Shown one piece after another: positions 36,801 through 46,258 of a stretch of 52,394 nucleotides of DNA; the first letter of the stretch is position 1; each line of letters opens with the position of its first letter. The translations under genes were made by a program, and so were the position numbers. Below the pieces are notes generated by a model that saw only the letters and a program-made list of their open reading frames with translations, was not told where the DNA came from and did no database searches. The DNA comes from Catenaria anguillulae PL171 (Eukaryota; Blastocladiomycota; Blastocladiomycetes; Blastocladiales; Catenariaceae): NCBI GenBank assembly GCA_002102555.1, contig MCFL01000174.1, positions 1 to 52,394 of the forward strand. The letters run 5' to 3'.

Positions 36801-38418
36801 CGGGGAATATTCAGCACACGGGCGTCAAGGACCCGGCAGTGCTTGACTCGGGCAAGTTGAATGGTTCGCCGAACACGGATGCAAGCGGCCACTCTGCTGC
36901 CACAAACCACCAAGACGCACTGAGCTCGAGTTCCTACCTTGTCGCTGTGCCGCCAAAGGACGCAATTGAATCCCTTGTCCCGAAAGAGATCACATTCCTG
37001 TCGCCGGACCAAATCGCGTCCATTGACAAGTGCCTTGCCCTGCTCGAAACGCCCGACTTTGACGTCATCATGCTCAACGAAGCGACCAATGGCCACCCCG
37101 TGTACTTTACGGGTATGCGTCTCTTTGAGCATCACCAACTGGGCTCGGCCATGGACGTGGACCCGCGCGTCTTCCAAAACTTTTTGCTGGCCGTTGAAGC
37201 TGGATACTTGCCGTCAAACACGTACCACAATGCCTTGCACGCGGCCGATGTGACAGCATCCATGAACTACTACTTGACTCGCGACCGGCTCAAGAGCAGG
37301 ATCCCCGTTGACGAGCTGTTTGCGGCCTTGGTCGCGGCCTTGATTCACGACTTGGCGCATCCCGGGTTCAACAATCCGTTCCTCGTCAACACCAACGACC
37401 GGCTCGCGTTTCAGTACAATGATCAGGCCGTTCTGGAGCATTTTCACTGCTCCATGGCGTTTGCCATCATGCGGTCGTCGCCCTCGTTCAACATCATGGC
37501 CAGCATGTCCAACGAACAGCAAAAAGCGGTGCGGGATATTGTGGTGAGCTTGGTCCTGGCCACCGACATGGCCATGCACTTTGAATTCATCACCAAATTC
37601 AAGAACCGCCTTGAGGCGTTTCTCCCGACAGCAAACGCCGCCGCGGCCGCCGGCCAAACAACAACCACTACATCCATGCCTGCTGCCGCTTCGACTGCGG
37701 CCACGTCTGCACCGCCGGCCCCCGTCTCTGCTATTCAGGGCAACGTCCTGTTTGGATTCGATATGGAAAAGCGCATGGATCGCAAGTTTGTCTTGTCGAT
37801 AGCCATGAAGTGTGCCGATATCAACAACCCGAGCAAGCCGCTGCACTTGTGCACGCAGTGGACCGCGTTTATCATGGAGGAGTTTTTCAGGCAGGGTGAC
37901 GAGGAACGCAAGCGCGGCATGGAGATTTCGACCTTGATGGATCGATTCAATACCGACATTCCAAAGTGCCAAGTGGTACGTCTTGCTCAATGGTTGGGTG
38001 AAGAAAGTGCTTCGTGTTGGAGACTAAACTAATGCCATATTTCTACACAGGGCTTTATTGATTTTGTGGTGGCCCCGCTGTTTGAAGTCTGGGGCAAGTT
38101 TATGGAGGACGACATTCGGCCCGTCCTCAACAACATCACCAACAACAAACGTACGTTCTGGTCGATTCCCACGCTCGGAACACTCCCATGCCTAACCTGT
38201 TGTGCGCATACATACACATGACAGAATACTGGAAGACTAAACTCCTGGAATCAACACCCCCGCCGCCAGCTGCACCAACTGCGCCGGCAACCGAATCGCC
38301 ATCTACGACCAGCGGCGGCGATTCGAACAGTGCAGGCGGGCAGTCACGAAGGGACACGGTTGGGTCTGAGAACAAGTTGGCCGTGTCGACGAGTGCTCAG
38401 CCTCAAAGTGGGAGCTAA
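33850..38418 (+). CDS. Membrane-anchored class I cyclic-nucleotide phosphodiesterase
   Basis: Hydrolyses 3',5'-cAMP and/or cGMP. Model: join(33850..35703,35790..36002,36067..36419,36502..37975,38051..38150,38225..38418), 1395 aa. Residues 1-~590 are Ser/Pro-rich and disordered. A cluster of 5-6 membrane spans follows (LLIHYAMFVVLMLAAIQ, FTYATTAWYVLQF, FYLSLIPFFIICAI, LVGYSLAFLACYGVCVAF, LWIVACVVVVFCFVTL). Next come a short coiled coil and a Gly/Ala linker, then a complete catalytic domain: YHNALHAADV, HDLAHPGFNN, LATDMAMHFEF, KCADINNPSKP and CQVGFIDFVVAPLFEVW, including the metal His/Asp residues and the invariant Gln. An Ala-rich insert sits after LEAFLPT. Exon 2 to 3 is uncertain. Either a weak donor GTCTGG at 36003 is used, or one base is surplus and 36003-36066 codes for a further span (AVVCVILIIYL). 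The membrane part resembles no opsin I know. Confidence 0.88.
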
Positions 38419-38721
38419 AGGGCGTTTGACGTTTCCGTTTAGATTGCGAAGGATTCCTTTTCGTGCTTTTTTTCCCCGATTCCAACCCGTTTGCAGCGCC
38501 TCTCTTGTTTCTATTCTCTGTGTTTCGCTCGTTCTTGGTTGATGCTTTCCATTCGTGTTGAACCTCCGAGGTTGTTTGGTTGTCGCCTCATCTTTCCGGT
38601 TGATTGAAATGTACATAAAGAGGCCGGGTCCCGATGTGTACTCGAATGAATGCGCTGAAATGCGGCCTACGAGTCAAGGGTGTATTATTCCATACGAGTG
38701 AGCTGGCAGGCAGAGGTGGAT
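38419..38721. other. Convergent 3' flanks of the phosphodiesterase and EMC4
   Basis: About 300 bases between facing stop codons. It is T-rich after the phosphodiesterase stop. No gene is seen. Confidence 0.55.
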
Positions 38722-39663
38722 TTATAGGAAGATTTCGCCCTGAGCAATCTCAATTGGCTACGAACGACACAACACGTCGTGTGGGTGAATGAGCAAAGCT
38801 GGCAACCCGCTGGATACACACAAAACAATTGCAACGTACCTTGTGTCCGTCCATGAAGGCCAACCAATCACTGTCACTCGTGGGCAGCAATCCCATCTGC
38901 TGGCACTTGTACAGGGCAATCAACATGTTGGCCAAGGCAATGGCCACAAACGTGAGTTTTGGAAGGAGCAGATTGACGGTGCCCGTGCGAGCAATGGGTG
39001 CAAATGCTGTGCAAACCAAGTATCCATCAGTCAAGGTAGATTGTAGAAGATGACGAAAAGATAACAGTACCCTTGTCAATGTTCATGAGCGATTTGACGG
39101 GATTCCAAAACATCATGACGGTGATGAGAATGGAAAAGATTTGCAAGGAGTTGCCCGACATGTACATCATGAGCAGGTTGGTGGGTAGAGATTTTGCGCC
39201 AGAGTAGGCAATATTCCATGCTTTCTGTGGGCACCAAGGCAATGCCGAATCGACCCAGTTAGCCTATGCACGGTGGCGACTTGTTGAATCAGACGGACGA
39301 CCGGAACCGTGCCTTTTGCCGCAGCTCTTGCTGGCGATCCTCATCTGCAGCACCCAGCTTGCTATGTGCGCCGCGCTGTGCATGATGGAAAACGAGAGCC
39401 CACGATGGTGTGCGTGCCAAAGTCAGCGAAGGAAGCGTGGAACGGGTAGGCGTGAGGCAACGAACCGAAAGGTTGAGGCGGGCAGACTTGGTCGACGGTG
39501 CATGGGCGGCGAATCCAGGCGGAGACTGGATCGACTTGTGCTGACTACATCGTGTTCCCGACCGAGGAGGTGGGCATGATTAGCCGGGCGACGACACGAT
39601 GAAGGAGCGGCGGGGCGGAGTGGGGACGGACTCGGATTCGTCTTGCAGGTGAATGAGCGTCAT
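38722..39663 (-). CDS. EMC4: ER membrane protein complex subunit 4
   Basis: A subunit of the EMC insertase, which inserts weakly hydrophobic membrane spans at the ER. Model: complement(join(38722..38757,38840..39006,39071..39224,39295..39375,39466..39540,39598..39663)), 192 aa; all six exons agree in phase. The N-terminus is short and hydrophilic with the SPPGFA motif. The family core is KAWNIAYSGAKSLPTNLLMM, YMSGNSLQIFSILITVMMFW, NPVKSLMNI, then LLLPKLTFVAIALANMLIALY, KCQQMGLLPTSDSDWLAF, close to EMC4/TMEM85 of other eukaryotes (two or three membrane spans, then a cytosolic tail). The donor of intron 3 is GTCTGA (39294), a departure from the GTA(C/T)G(T) rule here but the only phase-correct choice I found. 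The first two small exons are less certain than the rest. Confidence 0.88.
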
Positions 39664-40133
39664 GGTATGGTCGAGAGTCAACTGCCGCTAATGCATGGAG
39701 TCGATTTCAAGTTTGTGCATGGAATGATCTTTGATTCTGTACTATATGGCGGCCGTTAACTAACGTTGGTGATGGTAACGAGCTGACGGCCGAGGCAGAT
39801 CGGAGTGTGCTGTCAGCGTGGCGCTGCAATGGCTGACGACGACGCAGACGACGACGTGATGGCCATGGTGCATGGCACACTGATGGTCAACGCTGGCGCA
39901 CTGTGGGATATCATGCGCACTGTCCATGCCAAACAAACATTTAAATGATTCCATGCAATTCAAGGACTCTGAGCCAAGGCGTCCATTTCCATTCCAGCTA
40001 AGTTCATCCCTCACACGCACCCACCACATTTACTCACGGTGCCGCCACATCGTTTCGTTTCCAAGTCGACAACCGCACACTGCCAATTCCCAGCTGTTTG
40101 TCTGAATTGTTGTCAGCCATCAATCTTGCCACC
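39664..40133. promoter_or_regulatory. Divergent promoter region (EMC4 / GOS1)
   Basis: 470 bases between divergent start codons of two secretory-pathway genes. No gene or specific site was recognised. Confidence 0.5.
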
Positions 40134-40979
40134 ATGTCCGCCTCCCTGCCGACCGACTGGGACTCTCTCCGCCGCATGGCCAAGCAAATGGAGGCTGAAT
40201 GCGAAAACTCGCTCGCCTCGTTTGCCCGCCACGCCTCAACCGCTGCCAACGCCCAGCACGGCGCCGGGCCCTCACTGGCCACAACCGAACGCACCGAGGC
40301 TCACCTCGAGGCTTTGCTGCGTCGGCTTGCCCTGGTTGTCGATCAAATGGCCAACGTCATCACGTCATCATCACCTTCATCGTGGCATTTGCTGTTGCAG
40401 CGGCAACGGGATACGCTCATGGAGCACACGAGGGAGTTTCGGCGCATCAAGGCAAACTTGATTGCTGCAAGGGAGCATTCCGAGTTGTTGAATTCGGTGC
40501 AGTCGGACATTCAGTAGGTTCCTCCAGTGTTGCGTCAATCAGCCCCACCCTTTTTTTTTTTTCTTGTTCTCACCAACCATCGATGACTCCATTTGGGTTT
40601 TTCCAGTGCACACAAACATGCCAAGGCTCAAGGCACCGACTACTTTTTGACTGAACGAAACAAGCTCGATAGCACGCACATCATGATTGATGACATTATC
40701 GAGTACGTCCTCTTGTATTGGTTTACCATCTCCTATATGCCCTCTTCCAACTCACCCTGCTCGCCTGTGTTCAGCCAAGCGCATGAAACCCGCACCAACT
40801 TGGATGCGCAGCGCGAGACGCTTCTGGGGGCACATCGGCGCATTACCGGCCTCCACACCGTGTTTCCCCAGTTGACGGGGCTCATGACCCGAATCCGGCT
40901 ACGACGCAGGCGGGATACCATCATCTTGTCGCTTGTAACGGCGTCGTGCATGTTTCTCTTGTTCCTTTATTACACCTAG
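40134..40979 (+). CDS. GOS1: Golgi Qb-SNARE GOS1 (GOSR1/GS28)
   Basis: A SNARE for intra-Golgi and endosome-to-Golgi fusion. Model: join(40134..40513,40607..40702,40775..40979), 226 aa, the usual size. The start lies in GCCACCATGTC. Order: N-terminal three-helix region (SLPTDWDSLRRMAKQMEAE ... LALVVDQMANVI ... LMEHTREFRRIKANL), a connecting helix (AKAQGTDYFLTERNKLDS), the SNARE motif (HIMIDDIIDQAHETRTNL, then DAQRETLLGAHRRITGLHTV) with the zero-layer Gln in DAQRETL, the basic stretch RIRLRRRRDT, and a single C-terminal membrane anchor (IILSLVTASCMFLLFLYYT). Both introns lie in conserved positions within helices and agree in phase. A 12-base T run (40551-40562) is the polypyrimidine part of intron 1. 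Confidence 0.94.
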
Positions 40980-41266
40980 TCAATCGAGTGTCACTCGTTT
41001 TTTTCTCTCTCGAGTATTCACTGCTCTTCCTGGAACCTTCAACAATACCACTTGATTCATGTGATTTTCTTGTACATACACCCTCGTTCCATGTAAATAT
41101 GTTTTGGACTTGACCTGTCTGCGGGCGGGCGGTATGTCAGAGTGAGTGAGTCATCCTCTACGACGAATTCTCAACATCCAAAGGTCACGTTCGCATATAA
41201 ATACGATAGGCGCTTCATGACAAATAGCAGTAGCAGCCACACAACGTTACAACGATAAAGCACACC

Positions 41267-43189
41267 ATGAAACCAACGCCCTCATCCTTGGAAACGACTC
41301 CCGGCCGACAAAGCCGTAGCCGCCCACGAATCGCCACCCCGGCCGCAGCTGCTGCGACAGACTCCGTGATCACACCTCCCAATGAGAACGCTGAACCGCC
41401 GTCTTCGTCGACACCATTATCAGCAAAGCCTTCATCCTCTCTCGTACAAGGACCCATGTCGGCGCACTCGTCTTCATCTGACGAGCTCGTCGACCCTGAG
41501 GCGCTCAAGTCTGTCCGCCGCATCGTGGCAACCAGCTTGGCTGGTCCAAAACGCATGTCTCCCTCAACGTCGCCTTCGACCGCTGCAAGGTCTGGATCAG
41601 CCGCTTTGACATCGGCAACACTCGATCTGTCGCTCGTGTCATCGGATACCCTGAACCGGGCATCTCGCCCTCCTCGTGAAGGTGCAGATGAAGAAGAAGG
41701 CGGGCAAGTACCGGTCCAGCCGGTGATGCCGGGCGACGGGTTCGCCCGCAACAGGTCGGGGAAGGTGGCAAGGAACAAGATGCTGGCACTTGCGGGGGTA
41801 TCAACCGAGGTGGGCTCGTCAAGAACCAGCAAGCGCAGTCGGGAACATGAAAGTGACCACGAGGAGGAGGCGGAGGAAGAGACTTTAAATGCTCATCCGG
41901 AGGAGGAGGATCGTGACCAAGAGGAAAAGGAAGATGGTCGCCGCACAACACGATCCCGCCGCCAGCGCCGGCGCCTCAACGAGCCCGAGTCCACTGGCCT
42001 GCCAAAGTCAAAGTCATCGGCGTCAGCAACGACTTCGCGGCTTCTGGCCCGTGCCATGGACGCCGAAGCCACTGCTGCGTCATCCTCCGCCGAAAAGGAC
42101 CAAGCCGATATTGATCGCTTTTTCGAAGTTCATGCCTCCCTTGGTGCCACCTCGGACAACACGCTCGCATCACTTCCAACGCTTGCCCACCGCGAATACC
42201 TCGAGGCCGTTGCAAATCTCGATGCCGAGCCCGCCTCCACCTCGTGCGACCCACACGTTCCGTCGCGCCAGGCGCTCATGGATGTGCACCGGCGGTGCTT
42301 TGCGCAATGGCGGTTCGAGCTCTCTCAGGGATTCAATGTGTTGCTTGTTGGGTTTGGATCCAAGCACGACGTCATGTCCGAGTTTGTGTCCGACTTGAGC
42401 GACACTCATGACGTGGTGCTCGTCCATGGATATCACCCGCTTGCATCTGCAAAGTCGATTCTCAACACGCTCTCGAGCACGCTCGAGTGCGAATCGACGC
42501 CCGTGGGATTGGCCGAGCACACGGCCAGCATTCTCTCGTCGCTTTCCTTGCCCACATCGCCATACACTGCCGTGTCGCCGCTCGTGCTGGCCATCCACTC
42601 GATCGATGCGCCTGGCCTTCGGGGCGAAAAGCCAACTTCGGTGCTCTCGTCGCTTGCCGCGCACCCGTCCGTGTCGCTCGTGGCGTCTGCCGACCACATG
42701 AATGCACCACTGCAATGGGATTACACGACCGTGGCCAAACTTGGCCTCGTCACGCACCATGTCGCTACCTTTGCCCGATACACGCATGAAACGGCATTTG
42801 AAAATGCGCTCATGGTGAAGCCGGGGGCAACCACGCCGCTGGCTGTCATGACGGTGCTCTCGTCGCTGCCGAAAAACTCGCGCGCGTGCTTTGGCGTGCT
42901 TGCCCGTGAAGTGATTGCTCAGGTCAAGGACTTGGCAGCGAATGGCGGCGGCGGCGGCGTGGCGGACAAGGCCGTGGCGGCCGCCGGGTTGCCGTACACG
43001 CAACTGTATGCCAGGTGCAGGGAGCAGTTTCTTGTGAATGAGGAGACGAGTTTTCGCACCATCATGACCGAGTTCAAAGATCATCAGGTCGTGACGAGTC
43101 GGAGGGTGGATGGGATCGAGGTGGTTGGGGTCAGCTTGCCGGTGGCGGGGATTGAGAAGGTGTTGGAGGAGATGGAGGCGTTGGGGTAA
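41267..43189 (+). CDS. ORC2: Origin recognition complex subunit 2
   Basis: Part of the ORC that marks replication origins and loads MCM. A single exon of 640 aa. The N-terminal ~280 residues are Ser/Glu/Arg-rich and disordered, with an acidic stretch (EEEAEEETLNAHPEEEDRDQ). The conserved ORC2 AAA-like part starts near 310: HRRCFAQWRFELSQGFNVLL, LVGFGSKHDVMSEFV, VVLVHGYHPLASAKSIL, LVLAIHSIDAPGLRGEK, SLVASADHMNAPLQWDY and FARYTHETAFENALMV. The C-terminal winged-helix part follows (QLYARCREQFLVNEETSFRT, MTEFKDHQVVTSRR). As in other ORC2 proteins, the Walker A lysine motif is degenerate (GFGSKHD). The gene is 175 bases upstream of the SSL2 start on the same strand. The upstream gap (40980-41266) holds only the promoter. 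Confidence 0.93.
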   Translation: MKPTPSSLETTPGRQSRSRPRIATPAAAAATDSVITPPNENAEPPSSSTPLSAKPSSSLVQGPMSAHSSSSDELVDPEALKSVRRIVATSLAGPKRMSPSTSPSTAARSGSAALTSATLDLSLVSSDTLNRASRPPREGADEEEGGQVPVQPVMPGDGFARNRSGKVARNKMLALAGVSTEVGSSRTSKRSREHESDHEEEAEEETLNAHPEEEDRDQEEKEDGRRTTRSRRQRRRLNEPESTGLPKSKSSASATTSRLLARAMDAEATAASSSAEKDQADIDRFFEVHASLGATSDNTLASLPTLAHREYLEAVANLDAEPASTSCDPHVPSRQALMDVHRRCFAQWRFELSQGFNVLLVGFGSKHDVMSEFVSDLSDTHDVVLVHGYHPLASAKSILNTLSSTLECESTPVGLAEHTASILSSLSLPTSPYTAVSPLVLAIHSIDAPGLRGEKPTSVLSSLAAHPSVSLVASADHMNAPLQWDYTTVAKLGLVTHHVATFARYTHETAFENALMVKPGATTPLAVMTVLSSLPKNSRACFGVLAREVIAQVKDLAANGGGGGVADKAVAAAGLPYTQLYARCREQFLVNEETSFRTIMTEFKDHQVVTSRRVDGIEVVGVSLPVAGIEKVLEEMEALG

Positions 43190-43364
43190 ACGGACTTTTG
43201 CTGTCCTTTATCATTTCATCTTGAGTATACAAAGTACATCATGTTCAATTGTTCTTGAAGTCGGTGACTCATTCGCGAATGCACTTTCTTTCCTATACCA
43301 TGGATGCCCCAGGAATCAAGAGCCACAGTAATCCAATAAATCAGTCAAAGCAAAGCAATTCACC

Positions 43365-46119
43365 ATGCCACCCAAACGCCGTGCCACCTCCGCCGCCGCC
43401 GACTCGTCGAGCAAAACGGCCCGCTACGTCCTGGACGACAGCGACGACGACTTCATTGACGACTCGAACGACCGCGAGTACTCGTATCGGGACGCTGCCG
43501 CCGACGAGGCGCCCGATGAGGACGAGTATGAGGAAGCAGTGTACAACGACTTTGGTTATGACCTCGACTCTGACGACGACCGCGAGCGCGCTCAAGTCTC
43601 AAAGTCAAAGAAAAAGTCGACCTTGGCCCGGTCACGACAAATTCAGGCGCAGCTGCCGTCGGCGGCGGGGGCCGGAGTAGGACCTGGTGGAGTCCAATTG
43701 GGGCCGGATGGCGAGCCGATTGGCATGGTCGATTATTCGCATTTGGTGCTCAAGAAGGATCATGCCAGTCGACCACTGTGGATCAACCCAGACACACACA
43801 TTATCATCTTGGAAGCGTCGTCACCGATCGCCGACCAGGCACAGGACTTTTTGACGACCATTGCCGAGCCCGTAAGTCGGTACGCTGTGACTGTTGCTTC
43901 TTCCTGTCCGCGCGAGCGTGACAGAGCGTCTGACCGACTAGAGTGTCTCAACAGACCCACATTCATTCACGAATACAAGCTCACCTCCTCCTCCCTCTAC
44001 GCTGCCGTCTCTGTTGGCCTCGAGGTCGACAATATCCTCTCTGTACTCAACCGGCTCTCTAAAACCGAAGTTCCCGACGCCATGGTCAACGAAATCCGCA
44101 AAATCACCGCCTCGTTTGGCCGCGTCAAGCTCGTCCTCAAGCAAAATCGCTACTATGTTGAGTCGGAAGACGTCCAAACGTTGCAATACCTGCTCAAGGA
44201 ACCCCGCATTCGCGCTGCGCGGGTCATCCACAACCCAAACGCCCCACCGGCCAAGCCAAAGGACCGGTACACGGCCATGATGGAGGCTGCCGCCAAGGCC
44301 GCCGACGAGCGCAAGAAGAAGGCAAAGGAGGCGGCGGCGGCAGCTGGAATGCCTGTTTCCGATAGTGACGAGGATGAGGAGATGGCGGACGAGGACGGGA
44401 CCGCCGACGACGAGGCGACACGCAAGGATGACGATTTGACGCTCATTACCGAGCAGGACGACGAGCGGGACGTGACGGACGATGTCACGGTGCATGCCTT
44501 TGAGATTCGCGCCGAAGACATGGAAAATGTCAAGCAGGCGTGTAATCAGATTGGGTATCCGATTTTGGAAGAGTATGATTTCCGCAACGACACGACCACG
44601 CGCAACTTGGAGATGAATCTCAAGCCCACGACCCAGATTCGGCCGTACCAGGAAAAGGCCCTGTCCAAGATGTTTGGTAATGGGCGGGCAAGGAGTGGCA
44701 TCATTGTGTTGCCGTGTGGTGCGGGCAAGACGTTGGTTGGGATTACGGCAGCCGCGACCATGCGCAAGTCGACGTTGGTGCTGTGCACGTCGGCCGTGTC
44801 GGTGGCGCAGTGGAAGCAGCAGTTTTTGATGTGGACCAACTTGGGCGAGCGTGGGCCAAACGCCCCGATTGCAGAGTTTACCGCCGACAACAAGAAATGG
44901 GTATGTTGCCTTGCACAATATTTCTCTCTTGCAGCCTTCTGGCCATCATCTGACATTAGCTTGCTCCCTGTAGTGGAAAGACGAAAGCGAACCTGGTGTC
45001 CTCGTCACGACGTACACCATGGTGGGCGGTAACAAAAAGGCAATGGCCACGGAACGCATGATGGACCGCATCCGCAAAACCGAATGGGGCCTCTTGCTGC
45101 TCGACGAAGTCCACGTCGCCCCCGCCAAAATGTTTCGCCGGGTCGTGACCAACTTTAATTCACACACCAAGCTCGGACTCACTGCCACGCTTGTGCGTGA
45201 AGACGGGCTCATTGACGATCTCAACTACCTCATTGGTCCCAAGTTGTACGAGGCCAATTGGATGGACTTGTCAGCGCAGGGCCACATTGCGCGCGTGCAG
45301 TGCGCCGAAGTTTGGTGCGAAATGACGCCCGAGTTCTTCCGAGCGTACTTGGCGGCCGAACCTCGCAAACGACAGGTGCTCTTTACCATGAATCCGAACA
45401 AGTTCCAGGCGTGCCAGTTCTTGATCAAGTTTCACGAGCAGCGCGGCGACAAGATCATGGTTTTCTCGGACAATGTGTATGCGTTGGAGATGTACGCCAA
45501 GATGCTGGGCAAGCCCTTCATTTACGGCAAGACTGCGCATCAAGAGCGGACCGACGTTTTGCAAAAGTTTCAGTCGGGCATTCACAACACCATCTTCTTG
45601 TCCAAGGTGGGCGATACCTCGATTGATTTGCCCGAGGCCACCTGCCTCATTCAAATCTCGTCCCATTTCGGCTCGCGTCGTCAAGAGGCCCAGCGTCTCG
45701 GTCGCATCTTGCGCGCCAAGCGCCGTAACGACGAAGGATTCAACGCCTTCTTCTACACGCTTGTGTCCAAGGATACCGAGGAGATGTACTACTCCAACAA
45801 GCGGCAGCAGTTTTTGGTTGACCAAGGCTATGCATTCAAGGTAATCACCAAGCTCAACGGATTGGCAGGCAACAAGGAACTGTACTTCACGACCAAACAA
45901 GAGCAAGAGTCGTTGTTGCTGACCATTAACCAGGCAGATATCAAGGATTTAGGGGCGACCGACATGCAGCTGGCCAACAAAAAGGGTGACGAAGAGACGT
46001 CGGTGGGCAAGGCGGCCCTGGATTTGCGCAAGGAGCTCATGGCGTCGAGGAGGGTCACAACGTTGGCGTCCCATTCGGGCGCTGACAATGTTGCCTTCAT
46101 GGCCGTCCAAAGGGGTTGA
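43365..46119 (+). CDS. SSL2: TFIIH DNA translocase/helicase XPB (SSL2/RAD25)
   Basis: A 3'-5' DNA translocase of TFIIH that opens promoters and acts in nucleotide excision repair. Model: join(43365..43879,43955..44900,44974..46119), 868 aa. The N-terminus is acidic with Asp runs. The XPB N-terminal domain starts with [20 protein letters not shown], and [20 protein letters not shown] is rebuilt across intron 1. A nearby GTAAGT at 43872 is not the donor; the phase-correct donor is GTACGC at 43880. Helicase motifs: [20 protein letters not shown], Walker [12 protein letters not shown] (~425), LLLDEVHV (~530), LTATLVRED (the RED motif), [44 protein letters not shown] and [20 protein letters not shown]. 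Intron 1 is 75 nt, in frame and stop-free. The C-terminus is shorter than in yeast. Confidence 0.97.
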
Positions 46120-46258
46120 CGTGATGTTTTTGTGTACATATGCAGTATTCTTCTTTCTCATCCTCGCAGCAGCACATTCTAAGTATACACAATGTATCAC
46201 TGCACGATACGCGTCCAAGTGACCATAATTGTTTTATCAAAATACTTTGACCTAATGA
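46120..46258. other. Short convergent gap between SSL2 and the next gene
   Basis: 139 bases between facing stop codons; both transcripts probably overlap here. Nothing else was recognised. Confidence 0.6.

Noticed and set aside
38758-39079. Single 109-codon frame as a stand-alone membrane protein
   Set aside because: It is an exon plus flanking introns of EMC4.
43872-43954. GTAAGT at 43872 as donor of SSL2 intron 1
   Set aside because: Gives the wrong phase; the GTACGC donor eight bases later restores [15 protein letters not shown].
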